A DNA stretch of 64,000 nucleotides from Apostichopus japonicus (lineage: Eukaryota; Echinodermata; Holothuroidea; Aspidochirotida; Stichopodidae), in assembly GCF_037975245.1 (NCBI RefSeq), contig NC_092569.1:10337001-10401000 (forward strand). Reading direction: 5' to 3'. The translations under genes and the position numbers were made by a program. The notes below the pieces were generated by a model that searched no databases, was not told the origin of the DNA, and saw nothing but the letters and a program-made list of their open reading frames with translations. Numbering within the stretch: position 1 is the first letter of the stretch; each line of letters begins with the position of its first letter. Shown piece by piece: positions 39,790-53,228 of the stretch.

Positions 39790-40775
39790 ATTTGAATAAA
39801 TTGTTCAATCCTACAGTACTATCCTGTGACAAGTTACTGTAGTTTGAATTAATTGTTCAAACCTACAGTATTATGTGATAAGTTACAGTAGTTTGAATAA
39901 ATTGTTCAGACCTACAGTATTATCCTGTGACAAGTTACAGTAGTTTGAATTAATTGTTCAAACCTACAGTATTATCCTGTGATAAGTTACAGTTGTTTGA
40001 ATAAATTGTTCAAACCTACAATATTATCCTGTGATAAGTTACAGTAGTTTGAATAAATTGTTCAGACCTACAGTATTATCCTGTGATAAGTTACAGTAGT
40101 TTGAATACATTGTTCGACCTACAGTATTATCCTGTGATAAGTTACAGTAGTTTGAATACATTGTTCAGACCTACAGTATTATCCTGTGATAAGTTACAGT
40201 AGTTTGAATTAATTGTTCAAACCTACAGTATTATCCTGTGATAAGTTACAGTAGTTTGAATTAATTGTTCAAACCTACAGTATTATCCTGTGACAAGTTA
40301 CAGTAGTTTGAATAATTTGTTCAATCCTACAGTACAGTATTATGTGATAAGTTACAGTAGTTTGAATTAATTGTTCAATCCTACAGTACTATCCAGTGAC
40401 AAGTTACAGTAGTTTGAATAATTTGTTCAATCCTACAGTATTATGTGATAAGTTACAGTAGTTTGAATACATTGTTCAATCCTACAGTATTATCCTGTGA
40501 TAAGTTACAGTAGTTTGAATAAATTGTTCAGACCTACAGTATTATCCTGTGATAAGATACAGTTGTTTGAATAAATTGTTCAAACCTACAGTATTATCCT
40601 GTGATAAGTTACAGTAATTTGAATACATTGTTCAGGCCTACAGTATTATCCTGTGATAAGTTACAGTTGTTTGAATGAATTGTTCAAACCTACAGTATTA
40701 TCCTGTGATAAGTTACAGTAGTTTGAATAATTTGTTCAATCCTACAGTATTATCCTGTGATAAGTTACAGTAGTT
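39790..40775. repeat. 52-bp satellite array, about 19 units
   Basis: Tandem units containing GTTTGAATAAATTGTTCA and CCTACAGTATTATCCTGTG. Most are 52 bp; several lack CCTG and a neighbouring base. Variation lies mainly in AATAAATTG/AATTAATTG/AATACATTG and in CAGACC/CAAACC/CAATCC, shuffled among units. It ends at GTTACAGTAG (40775). Confidence 0.95.
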
Positions 40776-43700
40776 AGATGTACATACTCAGTAGTAACAG
40801 ACAGGCTTACATCTATACAAACAACCTGGAGCAGTGACTCAGTCAACTTTCATTTCAAATACTGCAGTACTACTCAAATTGAAAGTTCATAGAATTTCCA
40901 AGTTTCTTTTTCATACATGTACATAATCGATTATTAAAGTATATGAGTCTATACAAAGAAATCTTAAGCATTAAATAGATTCACTCATTTATACTGGCTC
41001 ATTAACCTTTTTCCTGTTGGAAAAACAGTAGTCTGAGGTGTCTTACTACGATTTTTTTTTTATTTGAAATTGCAATCTTATTTTCAGTTGTTGCCATATA
41101 AACTGTACGGTTTGGAAACGTTGACAAATTCAAAGTGATGCACGTCAAGCATTCAGTGTATATATATTGTAGCTCTTCATCATGAGATTGCAGTTAGATA
41201 GACCTGTGATAAACCATATTGACACACATACAAACCCATGTACAAACACACACACAAACATATAATATACAGAGAACTTGGAGAAGACTTAGGGAAGTTT
41301 TATTTAATGCAACACGTGTGTCATCACTAAACGTTCAATTTTCATCTACTGTATATTACACATGCCACCAAATTCACTCACAATTCAAAAATTAAACTCA
41401 TGCACTGCTATGTACAGTATACTTATATTAATTATTCCACAAACTTAGGTAAATACCAGAGTGTAAGTCTGACCTACCTATCTACCCAGGAAGTGACAGT
41501 CAGCTTGTGATGTATTGTACAGGCAGGGCCATGAAAGGGATATGTACAGACTTCAGCCGCTTGAGGCTAAAAGCAGATTACGACATTAACAACTGATTGA
41601 TAGGCTTTGAACGATTTGTCGTGACATTAATGAGTCAAACTCTTGACATGTCGTTTGCTTCAAGGTAGTCTTGGTCAAGACATTTATTCTTTTTATATAA
41701 ATAACGTCAAATTATAACACTTCTGAGGGTGCCCTTCCACAAATCAGCCTGTCAGGGGGATTAGCCTTGAAACGTTTTTGACAGATTTTCGAAACAGGAT
41801 GCAAGGGCGCCCTCATATTAATTGTAATGGGCAAAGTAACAGCAGAATGCCAGGGTTTGAACAAGACTAGCTTCAAGGCAGACTTCCTTGAAGGGAAAAG
41901 AAAAGAGAGGGTGGGGGGGCATAATAGTGTTAACACCAACATAACCAGCTGCATTTTAACATCTTGGGCAATACGTCCTAAAGTTAAATCTGGTAACTTT
42001 ATGAAAAACAGACTTAGACGGTATAAGAATAGCTTAGAATTTTCTATTTTCGAGGCCAGGGCGGAAAAACAGAGATGGGTTAGTATATTAATGCATTTGT
42101 ATTGTTGGTGCATCTATTGAGGACACCATATGTATAACAGAGGAGTGAAATGAATTACACAAAATTGATACATTCATCAAATTTAAATTAAATATGCACA
42201 GAAGATAAATTGGTCAATTTTAAAGAGGAATAAACGATAACAAACTTGAAAGAATTTTTGTTAAAGCCACTCTTAATAAAAGAATGTTCAAATGCAGTTT
42301 TTAAATTAGTGTTTTATCAAATCTTTTGAGATAATCCCTGATAAAAAAAAAGGAGGTGGAGGGGGGGGACAAGTTTTACCCATCAAAATGTGGTTCCTAG
42401 TAAAGAAAATGTGTGTTTGTGTCCAACTGGGTGGCTAGATGAAGTCACACTCTGAATCTCTGATTGGCCATCTACATGTCACTACATATGGTAACATTAG
42501 GTTAATGAAGGAGCCTAGAGAGGGTGTACTGTGCGAAGAAGGTCACCTACTGGGGCATACAGTTACATGTTAGTAGGCAACAGTAGCATAAATGCATAAA
42601 TTAAACAGCATTGATGGATATATCTAGAGGCAATTGAGGGGCACAAAGCTGCCTAGGTACATCACACACATTAGTCATAGTTGGGAAGCAACATTAAAAC
42701 AGATATACTTAGGTTTTATGCACAGTACAACACTATACGTTCATCAACCCACATTCCCAAGTTTAGACGTTCAAAGAGCCTGGAGATTGTAATTGCTCAC
42801 ATATGACCAAATGTAAATTATATGTAAACTATGGGATGTTTTTCACTGGAAACTGGATAATCATGGAAATTTCCTCATTTTAACTCAGGACTTTTAACAC
42901 ATTTACTCCAGTTCCCACCAGATTAATCAATGTGTTACAGTAAATGTAAAAGTATAATGTACCATATACAGTATATGGATACAGTTCTGACCAGTAGAGA
43001 ACTCACATATTTGTGTAGACATGGGTAGAGCTTTTGTTAGCCTGGAAAAGCAATGTAACATCATTTCCTCAAGATTTGGAATTGCTAAATGCTGTGACAT
43101 TGATACAATCAAACTTTCAATCTTTTAGGCATACCTTGTGACCAAGTGAATTTGCTTGACAGAATCATTACACAGCAAACAGCACCTGCATCTTTAAAAG
43201 TTCTCTTGGCTTAAATACTGTATGTACAGTACTGTTAAATGCAGGGTCTTCTGCATTTGTGCACCTCCATCAAAATCATTCAATTCCTTTTGATTATCAG
43301 GTGAAGGTTGATTCCACAGCAAGTCAATGTTTCATTTCATTTTACCCAACGTGGTTCAGCAGCTCAGAAAGTACAATTTGAAATTATATGAATTGTCTAT
43401 AAAATTCAAGTAAAACAAAATAAGATGATGATGATTGGTCTTTGATTCTCCTTTAATCAAGATACAGACCTGCCATCCCCCTCTCACCTCACTCCCTTTA
43501 ATAGCCCAGACCCCTTTCCCCACTACACCCTCCCACCCCCCAAAAAAAACACTGTACTGTACATATTGCTCAAAGACAAGACATTCTTTTACATCAAATA
43601 AACAACACAAATGGCGTCCCATCTCATACTGTTAGGTAACTACTGTACTATGTAACACAGTGCACTCCTCAGTTCAGTCTCCTAATGTCACAGAACCTAT

Positions 43701-43817
43701 CAGACCACATGACATTAAAACTCTCATTCGTGTTCCCTTATTATCAAGACTCAAAATATGTGGATCAAAAATTAGGACTCATCAGACATATCACTTTCTG
43801 ACGACCAAAAAAAGATG

Positions 43818-43855
<38 letters not shown>

Positions 43856-46692
43856 GAACAAAATGTTAAATTTTTCACATTTCAACCCCATACAAGTGCC
43901 TCAAAGGTCTAAAACATTCTTTTCTCGATATATATGAGTCATCTCTTGTGGACTGGTCGGTGTACATACTATATGTGGAAACTTAGACACTGTGATTCAA
44001 AATCTGCACTAGATTCCAGGAAAGATAACTGAATCTGCTCCTGTATGGACACTGCTTTTATCTTAATTTCCATGTTAAAAATTGTTGCTTATCATGTTAG
44101 GAAACAATAAAATTTCAATACACTATGAGTACTGCAAGCAGATCAATATATTCACCTCACTGTCACAGATGCAGGACATGAAAAGGCTTTAGTTCTTTGT
44201 AAAAGAGGGCAGCATTTTAGATTATATTTTATATTGCTGATGGTTGGCAGTCTAAACAGTAGCAGTACAGAGCAATAAGAAATGAAGGCTAGATGTAACA
44301 GAGTAACATGCAACCAGTTGTACACAATACTAAAATCTGATTTTTGCTTTCTACCACTATCCTTTTCTTACTGAATTGAGTACTAAATCATTACAGAATC
44401 ATTGTGATACATACATTTATTGCCAAAGTTTTGTTTCACTCTCAGAGATAGAAAAATTAAAGACAAATTCAGACCAACATATTGCCTGTCGAGTTCCATT
44501 TGTTTTACCCATAAAATTGATCGGAAGCATGAGCCGGCTGTGCAGATGTAGTGACCTTTCAATTCATAACTGTACATTAGGCTGCATACTTCACACAATC
44601 ACTAACATGCCTACAGTAGCACTATTATGTTCTGTCAGTCCGACTGGACTTCATCTCTCTTGTCGCTCAGAGCAAGTCTTTTCGAAGGATACATTAAATA
44701 ATTGAATTATTGGTACAGTATATACTCCCAAAGCCATGACTGATTCAGCCAAACAGTTCCCTGCGTAGGAACTAGGAACCACATGATTTCCCAACATTAT
44801 GTGTTGAGTTCAAGGCGTTCGCTTGTGTATGCATACTTTGAAAAAGAATCATTGCTTTGTTATTTTAGACTAACATTCGCATATTTTGTTTCCTAGTTCG
44901 CTTCAGATGGGCCAAAACTTTGGCAAAAATAGATTTTTGGTTAACGATTGTGTGATTATTTAATACATGATATTAGAGCTCAAAAGAATGTTCAGATAGG
45001 TATTAGTTTGGCCGTAATTATGATGGCATTTACGACGCTGCAAATAATTTCCTCTTTCAAGAAACCCCCAAAGCTCCAATTTCCAAAATATCATGAATTT
45101 AGGAAGAAAGTTGGTTCACATTTATATGTACAGAACTTAGTCATTTGTGAAATCAAAGAGCTGTCTCACAGACCTGTGTTAAATACAGACATAATGGTGA
45201 GCAAACCAGTCAAATACCAATGTACAGTAGTTATAGCATATGAAGGAGGCATTCAGCATCATAAAAATATATTAAAAATATTTATTTTTTCTTTACTATC
45301 ACTGAAATGGAACTACATAGGGCTTCTGGCAAATAAAAAAAAAGCATTTCTGTTGGTAGGTTGTTTTTTGGGCAAAATGTTTAACAGAAAATTTATCGCA
45401 CAAAACTACAGGGTACCTTGGAATATTTTATAATGATATGTGAACTGGTGTGATAATACCTAATGAGGTTTTCCCTTCACAAAGAAAGTAGTCAATTTCA
45501 TGGAACTAAGTATTTTAGATTAAATTTTAAATGAGTCCATATTCATGTATTTACTCACATTCTGCCATATCATTTAATCATTTATTTATTTATTCAGCCA
45601 ATGTATAAAAATATTACACATTGAAAATCATAACATTCCTCCTGCTTCGTACCAAATATGAGTAAGAAATTTATAAATAATATGCCAAAAAAATTATAAG
45701 TAATCTAAAAAGTGATAAAAATATGTAGGAAAAGGCAGAAAAGTGTCAAAATTGTACAAAACTAAAAATAGGAACAATAAAAAACTAAAAGGAAATACAG
45801 ATACCTGTAATGACAAACTACATAATTTCACAGCAGATAGGATAAACATTATCCCTTATATGCTTACTTCCCCTAAAAGTACGGAGATGGCAATTTCAAG
45901 GTAAAAACTTAAAATAACCATTACCAGGGTGATTCGAATCACTCCTCATTGCGGTACCTGTAAGTACTTATACTCACCCTCATGGATATGTACTCATACT
46001 CTGGGCAGTATAAGATAAAGTACTCATACTTTTGCTTCTAGGGTACGCTCATACTCTGACATGTCTCTAGGAAGTTTGCTAAAAGTATTAACTGTATTCA
46101 TACCGTTCTACAGTACTCACATTACAAAAGTCTGATAAGAGACCTGTACAATATGCATACATATTTGGCACATTAATCCTGTAGGCCTCCTTTTTTACAA
46201 AATGATGAACTTTACTTTACTTTTCTTAATTCTTGTTTCCTTTGAGCAATGGATCATTTGGGGATGAGTTTGAAGTGTTATACTCCAATATCCCTTGCCA
46301 AGGACTCAGAGTTAGTATTCAGTCACTCTTCAACTGTGACAATCATGGATTTAACTTACAGTTCAATGCATCTTCTCCAAAACTTAAAACATTTAATGAG
46401 CTTTGTTCTCCTCTCATCATACTTCGATCAAACCTTCAGGAGATGGTATCAACATTCTTGTTCATGAACTGTATTACAACAGGTGCTGTGAATATATTTC
46501 TCCTCAATTCACATCTAGATTTTCTCACAACATGAGGACCCGGTGGAATTATAGTGTTACTGAAGGCCAGCTAAGTTCAGACACTTCTTAGTACTTAGGC
46601 CTTGGGATATGTTTATGTTATACTATAGTATAGCCTAGGGCTATCAGGCCTTCTTAGAAAGTATGGAGAGGTACGGTAACGTTGTGTATCGC
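40776..46692. other. Long stretch without recognised gene
   Basis: Open frames up to 161 codons (44948-45433, plus) and 133 codons (41712-42113, minus) show no recognisable domain, and their composition matches the surrounding AT-rich DNA. An inverted pair GAGGGTGCCCTT (41725) and AAGGGCGCCCTC (41803) may mark a small old element. The (AT)n tract is listed separately. Confidence 0.35.
43822..43852. repeat. (AT)n microsatellite
   Basis: Uninterrupted AT dinucleotides seen directly. Confidence 0.9.
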
Positions 46693-47053
46693 CAGTAGCG
46701 GAGCGTCCATACAGTCAGAGGGGGCGGATGCCCCCCCCCTGACGGACTCAAATGGACTGCTGGCGCCCTTATCAGCTTTTTACCACTTTTTACTTATTCA
46801 CGATTATTTACTTTTTTATTGCGCTCTCAAATACCTATTGACATTTGTCACATTTTGTTGGTGTAATTTTCTGACAAAATGGCGATGACACCTAGGCTAT
46901 TTGTCATTTCCGGCGATCTAGGGAGTATCTTTACTCAAAAAATTCTCTCCGCTCCGTGCCAACCTGTAGTGGCGCTCCGCTTATATAGTGTCGAAAGCGC
47001 CCCTACAGACTATTCTCGCCCCCCCCTGACCAATACCCCTACCTCAGCCACTG
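46693..47053. mobile_element. Small hAT-like MITE, 361 bp, 8-bp target duplication (7/8)
   Basis: Begins CAGTAGCGGAGCG and ends CTCAGCCACTG, giving imperfect inverted ends CAGTRGC. It is flanked by TGTATCGC (46685-46692) and TGTATCCC (47054-47061), an 8-bp target duplication with one mismatch, as expected of hAT elements. Poly-C/poly-G tracts lie near both ends. It contains the roughly 80-bp block 46905-46982 (CATTTCCGGCGATCT to GGCGCTCCGC), also found in the elements near 50.7, 51.6 and 62.2 kb. No transposase frame. Confidence 0.65.
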
Positions 47054-47345
47054 TGTATCCCCTTAAAATGCATTCTGTGTTTACATGTATATGTAGCTGC
47101 ACTGATGGTAAATTAATTGCTGTGATCATTTGGAAAATTGAAAATACTGTACTTTTTCAATAGCAATCTTAATCTACAAACAAAAATGGATAAAATTTCC
47201 ACATTGAAACTAAGAAACATAAATTTCATATTGAGAAATTTTTGTGGATTATTTCACCCATTTAGCAGATTTATACGGTAAACTTTGACGCATGTGCGAA
47301 GTCAGTCTAGCCAAGTATATAGGCCCAGGCCTAGTAGGATGGTGA

Positions 47346-47822
47346 CTTCGAAGTTCGGCCACTTAAGACTTAAAACACCCCAAAACTAAATCTTCTGGTA
47401 TAAATCATTTGAAAATATACTTCATATGGTGGGAGAATTTTGTCATAGTACGATACACGGCCAAACTTTCTTTCCTGCAAACTGTTTTCACGTTGTTTTC
47501 CAAGAAGATTCTTCGTGATTGTGGAACTGGTATTTCTTGCTAGAGTATTGCGAAGTTCGGCCGCGCAACCCACAGTGTGGCGATGGTGATAAAATTGGGG
47601 CGCAGTTGCTTTTTCAGTAATTATAACAGACTTCATAGATCTTCGTCATTTTATTGACAAATATGTAAGTAATTTCTTGCACACGGGTCATTTTGGAGAG
47701 AAAATAACTGTAGCTTCGTACTTTTTGGTGAAATTTGGCTCTTCCTGTAGGCTAGGTTTTCATGGTGAAAATCGTGTATTTCTTAGGGTGCCCGAACTTC
47801 GCAGTATGGCGAACTTCGCAAT
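47346..47822. mobile_element. Putative MITE with inverted CGAAGTTCGG motifs
   Basis: The motif GCGAAGTTCGGCC and variants occur at about 47348 and 47550 in plus orientation. The inverted form (CCGAACTTCGCA, GGCGAACTTCGCAAT) occurs at about 47787 and 47805. Left copies point inward against right copies, as in a foldback or multi-TIR element. Boundaries and target duplication are unclear. The plus and minus frames inside (62 and 88 codons) are not recognised. Confidence 0.45.
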
Positions 47823-48569
47823 ACTGACTATACTGTACTTATCAAACACTACTACATTAGCCTAAATAGGGAAATATATAGTACTTATTAATACAATGTA
47901 TGCAGATTTCCATGCCATAGGCTACGTTGTTGTAGGCCTATAGCAAATCTCCTGCCGAGATTGATAGGCCTAACTTTAGTAAACAAGCTGAACAACTTAC
48001 GAAGATGTGTATCTGGCTGTAGTGTTAGACTATTACTAGACTAGGCTCTGTCCGAGACTAGACCTTAGCCTAACTTAAGTGTTAGACAGTGAGGCTTCAC
48101 CAAGGACTGAATTAGTTCAAAAGCAACCTCGGGAACTTCGATCACAAAACCCACTCGTTACAGCTTTCATCACAACATATATAGCTTCAAGAACAAAATC
48201 GTGGCATGTCTTTCCCAGCAGGACATCTCGCTAGACTAACGATACATGGTGTTACACACAATAGCATTCGCCTGTCGGAAACTAGCAACCAATAGTGGCA
48301 TGGAACAATAGCAGCCACTAGCAGCAGATAATAACGAAAAGGACACTATAGCACGCCAACGGTGTACATCACGGGAAGCCACATGGGCAAATGGGCAACT
48401 TATCAAGCAAGCAGGTGTTGCTTCTATGTTTTTTTCTTTTTTAAATTGAATAACCCGAATATGGAGGGATTTGAGAGACCGGAGTAGTACCAGAAGAATG
48501 TAACATCCTAAATTCGAGCAAAAGTCCTCAAAAATGTGCATTATTTTTTTTAATTTTTAATAATTTCAG

Positions 48570-49420
48570 TTATGGAGGTATTTGAGAGGCCGGAATAGTA
48601 ATCTCATGCCATGTAAAAGAGGAGAGTCTTGTCTTTCTCCTGATAATATTCTGCCTCTAAAATCTCTTCATAACTTGACTTATTTAATTTTGAAAATAAC
48701 AATACATATCTTTGAGGTTTTTTATATCCAATTTAAGATGTTTTCGGATTTGATATAGAGGTAACATTTTATGGTTAATTTTGTTGCCAATAGTGACCTA
48801 TACCATGTAAAAGAGGAGGGTCTCATCTTTCTTCTGGTACTTCGTCCGACCCTCAAATGTCACCATAACTCAAATTATTAAAACATTTAAAAGGGGTTGA
48901 ATATGTGTTAGGGATTTTGCTCTAATTTAGGGAGTTTTCGAATTTGAATAGCGCTAAAATTTTTACGGTCATTTTTGGTCAAGAAATAAGTTTTGTTACC
49001 GATAGTAAAATTCCCTTGTTGGTAGTTCACAAATTAACTTGTGATTTATCAATGCTAATCAGATGGGATCACATTGTTTATGGTCATTTCTTGCTAAGTC
49101 TAGCTTTGACACTGATAATTGACTTATGCCACCAGGAAGAAACAGATTTCGACTTTGCTATGATTGTATTATCGGCTCTCAAATTACCTTTTTCATAAAG
49201 GTATCATATTTTCAGTATTTTTATGAGCATAACTGCATGTAAATTTATCGGTCAATTATTGGAGGTTAAGTTGGTCTAAAATTGATTTGTTTACCAAAGC
49301 TAAATCTATACCTGATGAAAGTGGTATGTCTTAGCTCTACACTGTTACTGTTTTGGACTCTGTATCCTCTACATAACTCAAATTATGAACGTTTAAATAA
49401 GACAATAAACTGTGGATCCT
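48570..49420 (+). repeat. Old, diverged tandem repeat of about 220-230 bp
   Basis: Two clear units begin CATGTAAAAGAGGAGRGTCT (about 48609 and 48806) and share CATAACT, a TTTTCGRATTTGATAT/GAAT block and GGTTAATTTTGTTGCCAATAG/GGTCAAGAAATAAG-like blocks. At least one or two weaker units follow (49030-49420: CTGATGAAAGTGG, CATAACTCAAATTATGAA). The age and class are unknown. Confidence 0.5.
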
Positions 49421-50513
49421 TCTTATTGTCTGCTCCTATTGACTGCTGCTAATGGCTGCTAGGGACCTGTAATCCAGTTGGTGTCTTTCGTTTATGCGTA
49501 CATAACCACAGTATCCAACCGTTCGCAACGCTCTAAGGTATACACTAATAGCGGCTGTTATGGTCTGCTCTTAATGGCTGCTAGCTTCAAACCTATGTTG
49601 TATCCGGAGGATCTTCATTCCACATCCGCCACTGTGTAATGAAGTAGGAATAGGCCAGGTCACAACCTCAGACCACAGAGGAAAACAAACTGATATCTCC
49701 GCACATCAGTGGTATATCAGATACGTAGGCGCTTCCAATCCATGCATGGAGATCACATAAATGTATACAAATATGTAGAATGTGGTAGAGATCAGTGGAT
49801 AATGTACGAAATATGATCATTTTCGCCACAAAAAGGGAAAACGATATACTGAAGACCTCTAGTAAGATTATTAGCGTTCAGTCTAGTTTGAACTGAAGTA
49901 CAGTATAGTTTGAAGGTAATCAGTGCGCCAAGAGCTATCAATTTTAGATTGCTAAAATTGCTGAAAGCTTTCAATTGTAGTTTTCGGGATGTTCGTATCC
50001 TGCAAACCATTCTCAGTCATCGGGGAGTGTTAATATAACATTCCCTTTAGACAATAAACTGCTGACGACAAAGAAAAAAAGTTGAGGGTGGTAGTAAAAT
50101 ACTTGTTGTAGATTGAACATAGGTCAGTGGCGTGCAAAAAGGGGGCCGGGACCATCTATCCCCCTCCGAATGTCAGTCGGGAGGGGGGGGGGAATGGCAT
50201 TCAGCTGCCTTGCATTCAGCCTGGGAAGAATTTGACCATCACTCCGGGTGTATCCTCCCCTCCCCCTTCCCTCCGTTTTTTCAACCTCACCGTTTTTAAA
50301 CCCCACACAAAGCAATACCCGGACGGAACAAGTTACAAAGCTATCTACATTATGTCAACATATGAAAAGGCAATATTTTATAAATAGAGGGCGCCCTTAG
50401 AATTTATCGACTATAGTGTTCCTAGGAACTCTATTATCGACCAGAGTCGTATATACGGCTCTGTTATCGACACAAATCTGTATGTTGGCTCTGTAATGCA
50501 GTATAGCCGTATA
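49421..50513. other. Non-coding stretch with partial transposon-like end
   Basis: A segment from about 50125 (CAGTGGCGTGCAAAAAGGGG) resembles the left ends of the GC-rich TIR elements nearby but has no matching right end. The interval 50400-50515 has short imperfect repeats around CTCTATTATCGAC. No gene seen. Confidence 0.35.
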
Positions 50514-50521
50514 TGTCTATA

Positions 50522-51760
50522 CATGGGCGGCGATCATGGGGGGACGGGGGGACATGTCCCCCCCCCAATATTTTAGGTGGGGGATATAGTATCTAATATC
50601 CCCCCCCCCAATATTTGGTGGCATATTTTTTTTAAGCATATGTTTTGTATTTTTTTATGGCATCGCTAGTAATTTCAAAAAAGAAAATGCTTAGATGCAA
50701 CTTACAAGGCCTGGGAAGTGCCATTTCCAGCGATCTGGGAGTCATTTTCGGCCAAAATTTTCTTTCGCGCTTCACGCCAACTAATGGGGGCGCTACGCTT
50801 AGAAAGTCTGGGTACAAGCTTTGCCCCTCCCTTGGCAAATTCCTCGCAAGGTGCCTGTCTAACCGTGTCACAATTTGTTACTATATATGACCGAAAGTAG
50901 TTTTTACTTTTTTTTTCGAAATGAATAGCTAGACGGACCGCATCCGTAATGAAATTTGGTTTGCATCTTGTGTAAGTACGTACATGATCCACATCGATAT
51001 GGGTTCACCGGGTTTCCATTTGGCCTGTTTCCTACAAGATTTCTAACCGCAGGTGCGTAGCCAAGGGAGGGGGGGATGAAGGGTGGAGACCGCCCTCCCC
51101 CTCGAACATATTTTTTGGGTATTTTTTATGATATCGAAGTTTTATATTAGCCGTTATAAGAGGTTTTAATATTTGTATACCAATAATTTAACTGTGTCTG
51201 AATTTTCGAAAATTCCTTGACCAACATTCTTCATCATACTTCCCTCTACTCGTGCAATTTTGACCGGTCTGTTGGTGGTTGAGGGGGGGTTTTCTATATT
51301 GGTTGTCCATAGATGAAATTTTGTACAACATTATGGGTATGTTTTGAAGTGAATTTATTATTCAAATTCTGAACAAATAATGGGCTTAAAACCTTGAAAA
51401 GTGGGGCTGATGGGTATTGTGGGGCGTTACGTAGAATTACCTACAAAAGCAATGATCCACAGGAGATGCAATGAGGTCGAACATGATGTGTAACTGGTGA
51501 CAAACTTGAAAAAAAGGTTATGAATGAAAAAGAAAAAAACTATTAGGAAATACTTGGTTCTCAGGCAAAGTGTACATCTGGTTGGTCAGTTTCAAGCCCG
51601 ATAAGTGCCATTTCCGGTCATCTGGGGGGCTATCAAAACCAGAAATTTTCTTGTACGCTGCGCGCCAACCAATGGTGGCGCTCCGCTTTGATAGTAATTC
51701 GCCTGCATCCAAGCAAATGTCCCCCCCCCCCCCAATATTTGAAACAGATCGCCGCCCCTG
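50522..51760. mobile_element. hAT-like TIR element, 1,239 bp, perfect 8-bp target duplication
   Basis: Ends are CATGGGCGGCGATC and, at the right, GATCGCCGCCCCTG: 14-bp inverted repeats with one mismatch. Both sides are flanked by TGTCTATA (50514-50521 and 51761-51768), a perfect 8-bp duplication typical of hAT insertions. Poly-G/poly-C with AATATTT words lie just inside both ends. Inside are two copies of the roughly 80-bp block (50722-50800 and 51609-51690) and a GTGCGTAGCCAAGGGAGG end-like word near 51051 that may be a nested fragment. No frame looks like a transposase, so it is non-autonomous. Confidence 0.85.
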
Positions 51761-51768
51761 TGTCTATA

Positions 51769-53228
51769 GCTCTGTTTCGAGGGACGTTTCAACCACAAAG
51801 AAGACCACATATTTTAATTACGATGTTAGGCCTACTTGGGAAATCCAGTATGATAATTTTGATACCCATATCACCAAGCCAGTACCATGCAAACTCCAGT
51901 ATAAACCATGTACGTTATTCTGTATATCGTAGTTTCCTCTGTTGGTGTCCGAGCAGAGAGTTCCCAGGCGAGGCATACGTATATACAGAGGGCACCATGT
52001 TGGGCACTATACCACGGAGACCAAGGCTCTGCAACGAGAGGTGTTACTGTAAGGAGGCCATAAGCAAATCACCATAGTATTCGCGGAAAACACCCAGCGT
52101 CTAAATGAAATGACATGAATTGGGGAAACTTAGGTCACAAGCAAGCCATGTCTATAGTGTCCTGAATGACAATTTTCAGACAGGTTACACTATAAGCACA
52201 TTGGGATGCAGCCAGGGGCCACTGGCAGAACTCCTCATCCGGCCCCATCCTCAGTTTAGTGGAAAACCAAAGAAGTGCCGCTGTTCATAAATACTATGTA
52301 GTCCCGTTTGGCCAAAACAATTGTCCTTTTGTTATTTAAAACGTGAACGTCAACCTTTTCTTGTATTCAGCATACCGATTGATCTCTCTACCAAAGAGAA
52401 CAGGCTTCTTCTATTCCATGTGGTACACCTACAAGCCGTACATAAAACAGGCGCCGTGCAACTTTTATCCCCTGGTCCCCAATAGTTTGCGTCTGGTTTG
52501 CCTCTGAAACATCTAACTAGGCGACAGATAAATTTCGTAAACGGCTTCTGGTCATTTCCCCATCGTTACTACATCCATATTTGGCACTAAATCTCTAAAA
52601 TTGCAAAATACGACGAAAAAACTTCAACAACTGAAGCAGAGATATAATACTGATGATTCACAATGATATGGTCTATTCCAATAGCATCGTTGAAAGAACC
52701 AACAGTACAACGTTCATAACACACCTTTGTGCACAGGCATATACCGGTAGTATATGGCAACTCCAAAAGTTACCGACACACTTAAGTCAATGGAGATTTT
52801 GTCGAGAATTCTGATTCTTATCTATACGCATGCCCGCTAATTTCCAATTGCCAACAGCCTCTCCTAGTATTCTTATGAGGCGAAGCGCACACGTTACCTA
52901 ATAGGCTGGTCGGTGGGAGATACGGTATATTATTTTTTTTAAAAGGTTTCCACAAATTTGACCCCTGGTGTCTACACACCAAATATGAGATTGTTCCAAG
53001 CTTCCTTTCTTGAGATATCATGTTTATACAAGTAAGGCGTCACACACTCACACAAATACACATATACACCTACTCATCCGCCTGTAAGACTACAAAGGTT
53101 ACGCTTATCATCGAAACCAAAAAAGACCCATTGGAAAGGTTTGCAGTAACCTTTTGGTTTGGCCCTCAATCAAAGTCATAGGCTCCAGTGCCTCTCCTAT
53201 TTTTATCACTCCCCTCCTGCCCTATTGA
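51769..53228. other. Non-coding stretch, nothing recognised
   Basis: Short frames only (129 codons at 51688-52077 begins inside the transposon end and has no recognised domain). The region has somewhat higher GC than the left half of the window. Confidence 0.35.

Noticed and set aside
41725-41814. Small foldback element with GAGGGTGCCCTT ends
   Set aside because: Only 12 bp of inverted similarity around a partly self-complementary GGGCGCCC core; insufficient to call an element.
44948-45433. 161-codon plus-strand frame
   Set aside because: Composition matches the AT/A-rich background, no recognisable domain or splice edges; likely chance, though transcripts could change this.
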